Source: Cycas panzhihuaensis (Eukaryota; Cycadophyta). From it: DNA of 64,000 bases. Positions 46,901-59,014 of the stretch are shown piece by piece. Made by a program: the position numbers and the translations under genes. Each line of letters starts with the position of its first letter. Within the stretch, counting starts at the first letter, position 1. The notes under the pieces are model-generated. The model did no database searches. It was not told where the DNA came from and saw nothing but the letters and a program-made list of their open reading frames with translations. The DNA lies in the NCBI GenBank assembly GCA_023213395.1, contig CM041465.1, forward strand, positions 97,967,741 to 98,031,740, given 5' to 3'.

Positions 46901-47490
46901 CAATGATGAGACTAAAACTAGGATAGGATGTGAACTTCCATTTCATGTGGTAATTGTCCCTTCAGCAACAGACCTTGGGACTCCTTCTTTCTCTTATTAA
47001 TGGTTAAAATATGACAGAGGCTCATTTCTTGGAGCCTCACCCCGTGCAGGCCAAGCACTGATGAGACTTTTCTGGAAGTCACTTTTACGTGTGAGCTTAA
47101 GCAACCCAGTCCATTTGCCCCAACAAGATTTTGCTTTAGTCACATGTTAATGAAGGCTAAACGCTGATGGACTGGCTGGGACTTCCTCACAGTACTCGGA
47201 TTGTAGATAAACTATAACACTATCTGGTTTCAAATTGTGGAATATATTGGCTGAAATACATCTCATCAGTTTAACTGGGCATTAAGTTTTATAATAGTAT
47301 ACACTTAGTTCTTTTAGGTGAGAAGATAAACATAGTGATATTTTGTAGATTGAATCACCTAGTCTTTTAGGTAATTTGATAGTCGCAATCCTTTTAGGCA
47401 AAAAATTGCATGTAAAGATATGACACATCTTTTAGATTTAAGACTACTTAGTCACTTTAGGGTAACTCTACCGATAAGTTTTGAATAGTT
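46901..47490 (+). repeat. 3' repeat array 2 of element B, decayed
   Basis: Motif remnants lie near 46901 (CAATGATGAGACTAAAACTA), 46996 (TTAATGGTTAAAATATGAC), 47059 (ATGAGACT) and 47146 (TTAATGAAGGCTAAACGC). TAGTCYTTTTAGG-type copies follow at about 47305, 47350, 47385 and 47445. Fewer and more eroded units than in A. Confidence 0.7.
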
Positions 47491-47640
47491 ATAGTATGAA
47501 TTTCATTCTGTAAAAATAGCCTCCATCATCCATACATTTCGTGGTTTTCTGTCACTTCAGTAGAATAACTAATACTCGTCATTGTTATCATTCACCATCC
47601 TATGTCTCTTTCTGGGGCCCGTAGGATCCTTGGAATTACT

Positions 47641-47650
47641 AAGGGGTAAA
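47641..47650 (+). other. Polypurine tract of element B
   Basis: AAGGGGTAAA directly before the 3' LTR start TGTTTCACC. Confidence 0.82.
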
Positions 47651-50062
47651 TGTTTCACCAAAACCCTAGTCTCTTTGGTGCTCTTTGGGTCATTCTATAA
47701 ACTAATGCTCCCACATGATTATGACCGATGGCTGGTGATGTAGCCGGTGCATTTTGATTACATTGGGTCTTATTTTATTGAAATAATTTATGTTTTGTTA
47801 GTTGATGAAGTGTAATAAGCGATGTTATTAAACATATTCCTATCATTCCGCAATGACATAAACTATGGCAACAAGTTTTTATGACTAACCCACTCATACT
47901 TCTTTTAAATCTATTATTTTTTAATTATTTTCCTTGATTTCACCCAATTTTTTTATCATTTTGGAAAACTGTGTTTTATTCTTTTCCTCATTATTTTGGC
48001 CTCTCTCCTCATTCATCAATCCATTATGACTTAATTTATAAATAAAATCATTTTTTTTGAACTTTTCGTGAGTTATTTTTACTGCTCCTAACTAATCTCA
48101 TGTTTTAACTACATGCAACTAGATTTAGTGGGATTTTGATTCTCTTAATGCCCTGAAGTGTTATAAAGTTGTTGATCATAGTTTCTTTTAAAGAGATGTA
48201 AATGGATGAGGGAAAAATATAGTAGTTAAGAAGTTAAAGGTGCTGAGAGGAAGAGTGATTCTCTTTGATTGAAGATTTGTGAACTTCTTGGAGAATTCTT
48301 CAGGACTACTATTGTGCTTTGGAGACTTCATTTTGAGTTGTTAGGTACTAATCGATTGTGACAGGTATAACTTTCATCTCTTTGGATATTCATCCCATTT
48401 TCACTTCAAACTTCTTTAGTTTGACATTAAGATCACTACCTGGGCTTTTAAACTTATTTCATATTGTCTTGAAATAATTTTAGCCTCCAGGAGTTATTTC
48501 TCTTCAGGTAGCTAATTATTATTGGATACATTGTTTAGACTTTAGAAATTAAATATATGATGAAAAGATCACAGCAGGGGTTACTTAAGGATGGACTAGG
48601 GTGGAGCATGGTCATCTCTCCACCATACGTTTAGCTAATCCTTAGCACTTTCACTCAAAATAACCTATATTTAATTTGGATTAGCGCTCTTGTTTGATAT
48701 TGTTTGACTCTTGTCTGAGTCTTTGGATTGGTGTTGCTTCCTTCACTTTACTCTTTGAAGAAGGAAGAGCATATGGAAAAAGTTAGTCAGGTGAAAATAA
48801 AACTACCATTAGGAACTCTCCTATAATAGGAAGAGACCAGTAGTCTTACATCTGTTGTGCATGCACTTTTGTTTTCCAATTGTAGCTCTTATATCTTAAA
48901 ATCAAAGTTGATGTTTATTTTGGATTTGGAATATCTCTAAATTTTAGTTTTATATTGAGATTGAAATTTCCAACTTTTGTAGCTCTTACTACTCAACCGT
49001 GATAGAACCTTTGGTTAATCTTGCACGCGCATTGATTTCCTTCCGGTTATAACTTATTTCATCATCTCATAGGTAAGAAAATCATCATAAAAACAGCTAG
49101 TAGTTTCTTTAAGATTCTCTATTTTTAGCTTCATTATTTTGTCATTTTAAAAATTGGTTACAGCTTGCATCAGGTTTGAAGTATAGCCATCAATCTTAGA
49201 TCCTTAGATTAATCTCTTTAGAAATTTACATAAAGTTTATTCATTTAATATTTTGTTTGTAACATTGTCTCTCTTAAATGAATCATTACGTAATGCATGT
49301 GGAAGCCCTTCATTGTTGCATGTGCATCCTTGTATAACAAGAGACTTTGTGCATATTACATATCCATCCTTTATCTTGTATAAAAAGGACTTGCCCCACG
49401 CCCATGCCCACTTTTTGCGTCTTTATCTTTGTATAACAAAAAGGGACTTACATTACATAGGTTTCTGATGTGTTTGTTTAAAAATAATAAAAAATACCCA
49501 CCACCGTGACATAGTTTTGTAGTGTCTTGTTTGAAGTTCATTATAAAGAATAAAGAAAAAATGAAAAGATTGTTGTAAAGATTTTGAATACTAATGGTTT
49601 CATTTCAGTTATATCCATTTTGTGTTTTTTCCTGGGTAATGTCAAGCCTATGAGCCAAATAAGATGAAGCTGGCTCATTACGCTTGCCTCTCTAAATAAC
49701 CAGTAAAACTTGAAAGTTGAACTCATTATAAGCAATCCCGGAAGGATAACGGATATTATGCGCTTTTTTTAAACTTTTGAACTTCAGGCATATACCATTC
49801 ATGTTGTTATTGGGTTTGATGGATTCTATCTTTGTTTCACGTCACATACCTTTAGATTTATCCACTTTTATTAAGATGAGGGCGGTAATGCGAAGAGACT
49901 CCTTCTTAGGAGTTAGATGAATAAGTACCTTTAGGTCTACAGTGAACTTTGTATTAGATCTTCCAAACCCCGAACCCATGTTTCGGTGACTGCTAAGGAT
50001 CAACAGGACCCAAGAGACTACATCGTCATTTGCTGGATGACTGCCCACCCACCACTTCGGCA
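47651..50062 (+). repeat. 3' LTR of element B
   Basis: Starts TGTTTCACCAAAACCC and ends CACTTCGGCA. It aligns with the 5' LTR at 32191 but has many one- to three-base losses and irregular changes, more than between A and the 5' LTR by eye. It contains one CATAAACTATGGC motif (47857-47869). After the end, the RNase H of element D resumes. Confidence 0.85.
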
Positions 50063-50650
50063 ATCACCAGGGCTTGTTCTTGCAGAAGATAATTTAGGAA
50101 CCAATGTCCATTTACTTGCATTAGATTTGCACATTAGTTGCTTGAAGCCTTTATTCCCATTGAAAGGGTGCCTCACTTAGTCCATGTAATGAAATGATTC
50201 GAGACTTCCTCCTTCCAGTGGCCACCACTTATCTGATCACATTCAATCGATCCCTTGAGGCGTCTCTTAACCACCCAATCTAGTTGGCTAGAGAAGGATG
50301 GATAATTAGATTAAATTTCCTACAACCAGTACCGGCCTAAAAATCATTAATAAAGAAATCAAGAAAGGAATAAGTAAAGTTTATTGAAACTTCAGTTAGT
50401 CATGCATCTAACTCTTCTACCATTCTATTTGATGATTCCTTACGAAACAAAGCCTATTTTACTATTTAGAAACTTTAACCGTCCATCTGTTATCTAGTAG
50501 TGAATGGTGCATGGACATCATACAATACCTTACCTAGTAGTAATATCATCCTAATGCTAGCAACTAGGTGAAGTCACGAGTTGGGGCTACTACTAGGCAA
50601 TATTTCTTCATAGAGGTATTGTATAAGAGGTATTTTAATGGGGTCCTCCT
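50063..50650 (+). pseudogene. Element D, right part: RNase H continued, into the gap
   Basis: LAEDNLGT (about 50079-50103) continues the RNase H that stopped at 32190. The following sequence aligns with element C minus strand 19680-19400, for example CTGATCACATTCAATCGATC against GTGATCATATAATCTAATCC. GCAATATTTCTTCATAGAGG and TATTGTATAAGAGGTATT near 50600-50635 match the integrase zinc-binding start of C (RYFLIEEVLYKRYF). The region is full of small indels. Confidence 0.75.
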
Positions 50651-51150
50651 NNNNNNNNNNNNNNNNNNNNNNNNNNNNNNNNNNNNNNNNNNNNNNNNNN
50701 NNNNNNNNNNNNNNNNNNNNNNNNNNNNNNNNNNNNNNNNNNNNNNNNNNNNNNNNNNNNNNNNNNNNNNNNNNNNNNNNNNNNNNNNNNNNNNNNNNNN
50801 NNNNNNNNNNNNNNNNNNNNNNNNNNNNNNNNNNNNNNNNNNNNNNNNNNNNNNNNNNNNNNNNNNNNNNNNNNNNNNNNNNNNNNNNNNNNNNNNNNNN
50901 NNNNNNNNNNNNNNNNNNNNNNNNNNNNNNNNNNNNNNNNNNNNNNNNNNNNNNNNNNNNNNNNNNNNNNNNNNNNNNNNNNNNNNNNNNNNNNNNNNNN
51001 NNNNNNNNNNNNNNNNNNNNNNNNNNNNNNNNNNNNNNNNNNNNNNNNNNNNNNNNNNNNNNNNNNNNNNNNNNNNNNNNNNNNNNNNNNNNNNNNNNNN
51101 NNNNNNNNNNNNNNNNNNNNNNNNNNNNNNNNNNNNNNNNNNNNNNNNNN
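50651..51150. other. Assembly gap of exactly 500 N
   Basis: A round-number run of N, normally a placeholder of unknown true size. Left of it is the integrase start of element D; right of it is an LTR of the same family, so at least integrase and the 3' part of D would be expected if the order is right. Confidence 0.99.
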
Positions 51151-51637
51151 ACCTTTACTCTTAGCTCAAACCCTAAAGGCATACTGCTTAGGGCAACCTC
51201 AAACAAAACTTCTTCCATTAGTCCTACTTCTCGACGGGTCCTTAACACGGCCAAATCTCCTTCTCCTTACCTCTTAACTAATTGTTTTACTTGTTCTTGA
51301 TATAAAGTTCCTATCTCATTAAGGCCTATCCTCCCTCTTCACCTCTTCCTAAAGAGGGTAATTTCTCTCCTTCCTTATACCATTAGGATAGGGAGAGTCC
51401 TCTCCTGTGCCACTTAGTAACTAAGGATGCCCTTACCCAACCTAGCTCCTAAAAGGTGGATATGAAAAGGTAAGGTGTTATGTGGTATTTGTAGGTGTTT
51501 GAACCCACGCTTTCAATGCATAGACGCCTTTTGTGGGTGACCTATCCCCTTCCTTGAGGACCCTTAAGCCCTAATATAATGATAGTATTAGAATAAGTAT
51601 CTTTATCTTTAGTGACCCCATAGAGGTGCACTTCTAC

Positions 51638-51656
51638 TGGCGACCATATTGAGGAC
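51638..51656 (+). other. Primer-binding site of element E
   Basis: TGGCGACCATATTGAGGAC, one base after the LTR end. It appears to be the least mutated of the three sites of this type in the window. Confidence 0.8.
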
Positions 51657-51919
51657 CCGTTAATAAGGGAATCATTCTAATCTCCTTTGTGTTATTATCG
51701 CCCTTCTCTTTTCGTGATCTCTTTTCTAGATTTATTGGGCAACCCCAATGTCTTTACTCTACTTGTCTTTCTCTTCCAAAGTTATAGGAGGAACTTGAAT
51801 GTGATGATTCTCTCATCATCTACAAGGTCTCCTTCCCTCTTTGGAAGAACTCCCTTATTATTTCCTTCTCTTATTTGATTCTAAATTGACCATAGAAGGA
51901 TAATCTTTAGAATGGGCCT

Positions 51920-52806
51920 ACTATGCCTATATTTTTTACTCCAAATAATAACCCTCAACTTCCTTTCAAGGTCCTACATAAGAAGGCGATGACCTTATCT
52001 TTATTTGTGATTAAGAGCACCCAAGTTTCCATTATCACCCTACACATGACATGGGGCATCATCTTTTATGAGAGGTCTCACCTCGCTGAGAATACTCATG
52101 AAGATTAACCCATAGGGTTTACTTCATTTGAGGATCCCTCTACCTCATATGAACAAGTAGGAACCACCTCAGAGATGTCATAAAGCATTAGACCAATTCT
52201 TCTAGGCCGCAAGCCTCCAATTATCCCCAAAGCAATGGAAAGTATCTTGTATAGTGTAGCACCTTCTTCTTCCTTATCTACCTCCTACTCCATGTTGATA
52301 TCCATGACAAGGCCATATCCTATTACCTCTTCTTCCCTCATGCATCCCTTACACTTACAAACCAACCAAGGTATACTCACCTCCCAAATCAAGTTCAGTA
52401 TATCTCCTCCCAATTTAGTGACCATGTCTCAATTGACTATAATTCATCCTTCTCTTACCTAACCTAGGGGACCTTCATATCCTCGTCCTTCGCCATGTGG
52501 GACATATCCCCATGCATATTCAACCTTAATCTAGGGACCCTTCTTTACCTACCCTCGATATACTTCTCAACCATGGAGGCACATAAAGGGAAATCCCTTC
52601 CCATTTATGGGGTAGACTCCTCCACCCATATGATGTTGCACCTCCCAAAGGTGGCCCATATAGGAAAAACCCTATTCCACACCTATCCATTCCATCTTCA
52701 TATGCCATCTCACATGCACCTTTGTAAAGAGGATCGACTCCTCCTAAAGGCCCTTTCCTCAAGCCTCCTCTTAGTAAGGGGTGTATCCTCAAGGGGAATG
52801 GGTCCC
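51920..52806 (+). pseudogene. gag N-terminal part of element E
   Basis: MPIFFTPNNNPQLPFKVLHK at 51923 matches the gag start of C. The long 166-codon open stretch 52495-52995 covers the Pro/His-rich part (MWDISPCIFNLNLGTLLYLP; C has MWDISTCVPNLNLGILLF). It then runs out of gag into F1, so its last third is fortuitous coding. Confidence 0.78.
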
Positions 52807-53353
52807 TATAAGCACACCTTGGGGTCAAAGGCAAGGATACTTAAGCTAACACTATCATTACATCATGGCCTTAAGGGGTCCTCAAGGAATAGGATAAATC
52901 ATCTACAAAGGGTGTCTCAGACATCAAAATGTAGGTTTAGAGACCCGCAAATAGTGCACAAGGTCTTCCCTTTTAAGTGCACCTCTAAGAACTAGGTTAG
53001 GCAAGGGCATCCTTAGATTACCGAGTAACCTAGGGAGGACTATCCTATCCTAATAGTAGAAGGAAGGACAGAAAAGACCCTCTTTAGTGAAGAGGTAAAG
53101 GATAAAAGATAGGCCCTAATAAGGTAGGAACCTATAGAATGAATAAAGGAAGTGGTTGGTTGGGTGGTGTAAAAGGGATTTGATGTGTGTGAGGACCAAA
53201 TCCAAGAAATAGGACTAATGGTAGGTTTTGTTAAAGGTCATCTAAAGGGCATTCCTTTAGGGTTTGAGCTAAGAGGAAAGGTTACTTAACTATGTTAAGA
53301 GTTTTAGATAGTATTCTTTATCTTGATTATGGGGATGAAATGGTATAAAGGTC
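52807..53353 (-). repeat. F1: truncated C-family LTR, minus orientation
   Basis: Starts TATAAGCACACC (TG end mutated) and aligns with C LTR 24964-25513, where it stops in mid-LTR (ATGAAATGGTATAAAGGTC). Confidence 0.82.
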
Positions 53354-56027
53354 TGAAAGCACACCTTTGGGGGGTCACTAAATACAAGGATATTTAAGCC
53401 AACATTATCACTATGTGAGTGTGTTAAAAGTCCTTAAAGGTAAGTGATAGGTCACCTATAAAGGTCATCCATACATCAAAACATAGGTTTAGAGATTGGC
53501 AACAGCGCATAAGACTTTCCCTTTGATAGGCACCTTCTGACTAGATTGGGCAAGGGCATCCTTAATTTGTCGAGTAGCCTAGGGAAAGACTCTCTTATCC
53601 TAATACGAGAAGGAAGGAGAGGAAGGGTTAAGACCCTCATCTGGAGAAGATGGGAAGAAGAAGAGGTAGGCCCTAATGGGATAGGAGCCTAGGGAAAAAG
53701 TAAGGGAGATGGTTGGTTAAAAGGTAGGAAGGGGGATTTGGTATACATAAACCAATTCTGAGAAATAAGACTAGTGATAAGTTTTATCAAAGGTCACCTA
53801 AAGGGATGATTATAGGGTTTAGACTAAGAGTATGCATTTATCAACTACACTAAGAGGTTTAGGTAGTGTTCTTATCTTGTTCAAGTGGTAAGATAATGTA
53901 GAGGTGCAAGGTATTAATGCCAATAGAATGTAACTCAAAAGAATGTTATTTCTCTCTCTCTCTCTATTTATCCTCTCTTTCTTTTATATTCATCAATGAA
54001 AGGTTAATTAAAGGGAGAAAGAGGATGCAAAGAAGAGAAAGAGTATGGATGACCCATGTAACCTTTCATAATTATGCATGGAAGAAGGATAAATATTAAA
54101 ACCAAAGTTTACTTTTCTAATCCTACCCTTGTACACATGCATACAAATAAAATGTACAGAGGAGGGTGTAATAAGGAAAATAAAACCTTCCTACAGTTCA
54201 TTTATTTTTCCTTTAAGGAGGAATACGAGATGAACTTGTTTAAGTTATGCTTTTCTATGCTTATGTAAATGGAAAGGAGAGACAAGGTCTATGCATACTA
54301 ATGCAAAGAGTGTAAATATGAGGATGCTCCTTTTTGCTTTTCCTTTGATGGATGTAGGTAAACAAGCAAATGATTACAGACTACATGCAAATGGAACCAA
54401 TTTTGGGAGGAATGGAAAGAAGCAAAGGGTAAGGAAGAAGAGAAAAGTTGAAGGTGCACCTAGAAATGAGTTGGTTGATAGAGTGCCTCTCTTCCCTTCT
54501 TTATCTTCCTTTACTAGTCACCTTACGCCTAAGTCATGGTTGATGTTGTCGATGAAGCTTCCTTACCTTCCCCTAAATATATTATGAAAGAGTAAATAAC
54601 TCTAAAGGAAAGCTTCAAAGGAAAATAAATACAAGGGAGGCAAACGTACTTTCTAATTTGTAACATAGTCTTGCTTGCTCAATGTGAGTGGAGTTTCCAT
54701 ATTAGTAAATGCTTTCAAGAATAAGTAATAACATACATGTGCATGTAAGTGTAGATGTGTGCATATGATTTACCAAAATGAAGTCCAAACTTGCTTAATA
54801 TTAGAAAGAAAGAAAAAATTCACTTTACAACTTTCCTCATATGATAAAAAGATTTTCAAGAACTTCTAAGGGAAACAAAGGGGGGATTTTGAAGGTAAGA
54901 GAAAGGAGAGTCAGAATGGCTAGCGCCTCAACTAAGCTTACCTTCTACATGCTTAGGTACTCTAATGATAGGTTAGAGATGATTGAGAACTCCAAATAAA
55001 TAAAAATAGAGGCAACTAACATGAAGTATAAGGAGTTGTAAAAGCTATTAAAACTGTAAATGTTGTAAAAATTGTAATATTACAACTTATATGAGATATG
55101 CAAGAAAAGCATAGATCTCATAAAATAACAAAGTATGCGTGAAATTTGCTACCAAATAGTGTGTATGAAGGCTGATTACAATCATTGTAAAGGCTATAAA
55201 TGCTACAATTAGTAGAGGCCCTCACCCAAGGGGTTTCTTAGTGTGTAAGATGGATACAGTAGTAGGAAACTAAGAGAGGTAGGGGCTACCCTAGAGGATA
55301 TAGTTATAGGAGTCAAAATTCCAGCCATGAACTCCTCTTCTCCCTCTCAAGAAAGTCCCATATTCTACCTAGTTGTACCCAAAGAATACCTAAGGGGTAT
55401 GGAGGTATAACCAAAGGAGAAAAGAAAGGTTTGCCTTCCTTTTGACACCCAAAAGAGATCAGATATATGAAAAACTTATAACAAATATAGTTATTTACCA
55501 ATTACACTTGCTAAAGGAATGGAATAATAAGAAACAAACCTATTTGCAGCTATAAAAACTAAAATAAAATGGATGTTCCCTCACGCTTGAATAAAAAGGG
55601 ACAAGAATCCTACTTATTAGGTGAGGAAAGGCTCCTTTTGGAGGTGAGAAGGGGGCTCAAAACCTTACAAAACTTGTTGGTGCTACTGCAGTGAGCACCA
55701 TGGAGTAATGTTCTACTAGAGAAGATCTGGTTTAGACCTATATTGTAGGGTTTTACCCTTGGGGAAGAGAAGAATAGGAATAGAGATCTAAGTGCCCATA
55801 GAAGCATTTTTTCCTTTTATATGAGAGATAAGAGAGGTAAATAATCTAGATTTGGTTTTTATGCCTAAATTAGGGTTCTTGAGTGATTAGGATTTACTCT
55901 AGGTAGAAAACAACAATCTACCATGTGTTAGTTTCATAATAAATGTGAAACTAGTAGTTGCCAGGCTATGGAAGTCAATAAACAGTCACCCTACTATAAA
56001 CTTTATAGTACCACAAAGTTTAACACA
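53354..56027 (-). repeat. F2: complete C-family LTR, minus orientation
   Basis: TGAAAGCACACC...GTTTAACACA, TG...CA ends, 2674 bp, co-linear with the 5' LTR of C. It has a CTCTCTCTCTC run at 53950. It is joined to F1 on the left and F3 on the right with no internal element sequence. Confidence 0.85.
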
Positions 56028-56874
56028 TGGAAGCATATCTCTAGGGGGTCACTAAACATAAGGATATCAAGCTAATACTATTACTAAATTAGGAGCTTAG
56101 AGGTCCTTGAGGATAATGGGATAGGTCATCCATAAAGGGCATTCATGCATCAGAACACAGGTTCAGAGACCTGTAAATAGTGCACAAGACTCTCCCTTTG
56201 TACCTTCTAAGATTTGAGGCGCAAAGGCATCCTTAGTTCAGTAAGTAGCCTAAAGAGGAATCCTCCTATCTTAATAGAGGAGGAAAGAGAGGGAGGACGA
56301 AAGCTCTTTTCCTAGAAGAGATAGAAAAGATGAGGCAAATGCTAAGGGAGTAGGGGCCTATGAGATAAAAGAGGAGTGGTGAGCAAAGGAATGTGGAAGG
56401 GGTTTGGCATAGAGAAATCAAATCCCAAGAAGGATAAGGCAAGTGGAGTGCCTTGCTAAGGGGTACCTAAAGGAAGACCTCTAGGGTTTATGTGAATTAA
56501 ACAAGTGGCTAAGCATGTTAAGATTTTTGGATAATGTATTAAGTCTTGCTCAAAAGCAATGTAAATGTTCAAAGTATTACTACTAAGTAAATGTTGCTTA
56601 AAAGAAACTCTTTCTTTCTCTTTATCTCTTCTTTCCCTCTCTATCTCTTTTACTTTTACAAACAAAATAACTAGGTGAAAAGGAAAGGGGGGGTTTAAAA
56701 GAGGAAGAGTGTATGATGGCCTATGCAACTTGCTTTAATAATGTATAAGAGAAAGAGCAACTACTAAAAAGCCTAGGTTCCCTTTATGTTCTTACCCTTG
56801 TGAATGTAAAGAATATGTAAGAGAAGGATGCAAGAAAGGACGGGAGCCCCTTTTATCACTTTTCCCTATAGATG
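56028..56874 (-). repeat. F3: partial C-family LTR cut by copia 2
   Basis: Starts TGGAAGCATATC directly after the CA end of F2 and aligns with C 24964-25815. The remainder should lie beyond copia 2, outside the window. Confidence 0.83.
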
Positions 56875-57311
56875 TGTAGGAAAAGAAGGGCATATGAACA
56901 ATGTCATGACAGTATCACACAAGAAAGCAATTACAAGCAACAAATGACATCGCGCATATATACACCAGATTGACAGGTGGAAAAACCCCTTCTGGGGAAG
57001 AAAAAACCACCTCCTCAGTTATCTAATTTTATTAATGAAAATATAGAACAGAAAACCATGTAAGAAAACTACCTATAAAATAGACCAGGCTTGAGGCATT
57101 AGGACATCCCTCCTAGATTCCTGGCATACATGTTCTAGGAATTTAGGAGGTTAAGTACTAAGGAGGTTCGTTGAAATGCGGTTTCACAAATTCAATGACC
57201 TTCCACAAATTTAATTAAATATACCTAAGATAAAAACATTACAATGACTTAATTTTTATTTTAGACATGTGACATAAATAATTGCATAAGTTTATATTAT
57301 ACAATCTAACA
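56875..57311 (-). repeat. 3' LTR of copia 2 (437 bp)
   Basis: In plus coordinates TGTAGGAAAAG...CAATCTAACA. It matches the partial 5' LTR at 63867 (ATATGAACAATGTCATGACA shared exactly), with roughly 80% identity by eye over the visible 134 bases. Confidence 0.92.
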
Positions 57312-57322
57312 TCCTCCTTTAA
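57312..57322 (-). other. Polypurine tract of copia 2
   Basis: Minus strand TTAAAGGAGGA directly before the LTR start TGTTAGATTG. Confidence 0.88.
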
Positions 57323-57359
57323 TGTAAACTTTTGTACTGGAGAGAAAAGAAGATCTTCA

Positions 57360-57917
57360 TCATGATGATCCCCCTTTGATGGAGGCTTCTTTTATCTCTA
57401 ATAAATTTCTGAGATGTAAATACTTCACTTCAGTTAGAGACTTTATAAGTATATTGGCAATCTATAAATCTATTGGATAATAAGACAAACAAATAATATT
57501 ATCAGTAACTAAATTACGTATAAAATGTTGATGTAATTCTATATGTTTAGTTATAGAATGTGAAACAAGATTTGAAGCAATAGCAATTGCACCTTAATTA
57601 TCAACTTTAATTTCAATTAAAGAGTTTAGAGTCAGACCAATTTCATTGAGTAGAGATTTTAGCCAAAGTGCTTCTTTACCAGCTTTGACTAATGCTCGAT
57701 ATTTAGCATTAGTTGTTGATAACGCCAGTGCCTACATTTTTTTGCTTGACTAGGTAACAGGTGAGGAATCAATAAAAAATATATAACCGAAAGTAGATTT
57801 ATGATCATTTGAATCACCTGCCCAATCAGAGTCAGTATATCCAGTTAATGTTAATGGTTTATTATAAAAGTTATAAATTAAACCATGAAATACGGTATTC
57901 TTTAGATAACGTAAGAT
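57360..57917 (-). pseudogene. RNase H of copia 2
   Basis: YTDSDWAGDSNDHKSTFGYI (about 57845-57786) is the D-S-D-W-A-G-D block. TTNAKYRALVKAGKEALWLK (about 57715-57655) has Lys where the catalytic Glu of A-E-Y is expected. HSITKHIELHQHFIRN is near 57560-57515. In-frame stops are few. Confidence 0.88.
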
Positions 57918-59014
57918 TCATTTGGCTACTTTCCAGTGAGATTCATGTGGTTGTTGCATGTATCTGGAACATAAAGCAATAGCATAAGAAATGTAAGGGC
58001 AGGTGTGTGTAAGATAAATTAGACTACTAATAAGTTGTCTATAAAGAGTTGGATCGCATAAAGGAGTTGAATAATCAGTAGTTAGTTTAACTCCTGATTG
58101 TAAAGGATTGGTTACAGGTTTAGCATTTTCCATGTTAAACCTCTGAAGTAAATCGAGAATATACTTAGGTTGGGATAGTGATATATTTGATTGATTTTGA
58201 TAAATTTGTAAACCTAGAAAATAATGTATGAGTCCTAAATCTGTCATTTTAAATTTATTCATTAAGGTTAATTTAAGATGATGAATATTATGGGTTGATG
58301 CTCCAAAGAATAATAATGTCATCAACATAAAGAATTAGAATGGTAAGACTTTCACCTTCACGCTTAAAATAGAGGTTTGGATCACTAATACATCTAGTAT
58401 ATCTAATGTGTATTAAGTAATCATTAACTTTGGTATACCAAGCTTGAGGAGCTTGTTTTAAACCATAAATGGATTTTTTAAGTTTATAGACTAAATTAGG
58501 ATTTTCAATGAATCCAGGTGGTTGTGACATGTATATCTCTTCCTTGAGATCACCATTCAAGAAGGCACTCTTAACATCCATTTGGTGGATTTCCCAACCA
58601 AATTTGGATGCAAGAGCAATGATGGTCTTTATTGTATTCATCTTTACAATAGGAGCAAAGGTTTCATTATAGTCAATGCCATTTATTGGGAAAATCCTTT
58701 GGTAATAAGATGAGCTTTATATTTTCCACCGCATCTGCTGAATTATATTTAGTTCTATAAACCCATTTACAGTCAACTATATTTTTTCTGGGTGGAAGTG
58801 GAATAATATCCCAAGTAGAATTTTTCATTAAGGCAACAAATTCGGTCTGCATAGCATGTTGCCAAACAGGATTGTTGCTGGCTTGTTTGAAGGTTTTGGG
58901 ATCATTGTTTTCCATTATTTTTGCTACTAAAGCAAAATTTGCATGAAGTTTTTGCACACGTGTGCACCTAGTATCAGTAGGATTACCTACATTAGATCCA
59001 ACATCAGCAAGCAT
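57918..59014 (-). pseudogene. Reverse transcriptase of copia 2
   Basis: TFKQASNNPVWQHAMQTEFV, then NSTWDIIPLPPRKNIVDCKW (about 58900-58770). A frameshift near 58690 breaks the R-L-V-A-K-G region. Next come WEIHQMDVKSAFLNGDLKEE (58596-58537), YKLKKSIYGLKQAPQAWY, and YVDD at 58329-58318. A one-base shift follows, then KMTDLGLIHYFLGLQIYQNQ (about 58250-58190) and the thumb to 57918. Catalytic Asp residues are intact. Confidence 0.93.

Larger units (their letters stand above)
32191..50062 (+). mobile_element. Element B: internally deleted relative of element A, with copia 1 nested inside
   Basis: It has both LTRs (32191-34771 and 47651-50062), a PBS, a PPT, gag and protease. It goes from the protease linker (44262) straight into the post-pol repeat cluster, so about 2.7 kb with RT, RNase H and integrase is missing. 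A second loss, near 46885, removes the antisense-ORF region corresponding to A 8835-11565. Copia 1 (37384-42678) is inserted between gag and protease. B itself is inserted into the RNase H of element D. The bases flanking the LTRs are CTGAC on the left and ATCAC on the right, at best a mutated 5-bp target duplication. Confidence 0.85.
51151..52806 (+). mobile_element. Element E: 5' fragment of a C-family element (LTR end, PBS, gag start)
   Basis: The last 486 bases of an LTR (51151-51636, ending CACTTCTA), a PBS, and gag up to the point aligning with C about 23775. There it is cut by the minus-strand LTR F1. It lacks everything from the gag core on, exactly what element D retains. Confidence 0.8.

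Noticed and set aside
32186-50067. CTGAC/ATCAC as target-site duplication of element B
   Set aside because: Two of five bases differ and the LTR end is blurred; not strong enough to claim.
50568-51300. Long open frames across the N run
   Set aside because: They exist only because N codons cannot contain stops; the flanks are retroelement relics.
52526-52834. Minus-strand frame opposite gag of element E
   Set aside because: Low-complexity shadow of the Pro-rich gag segment.
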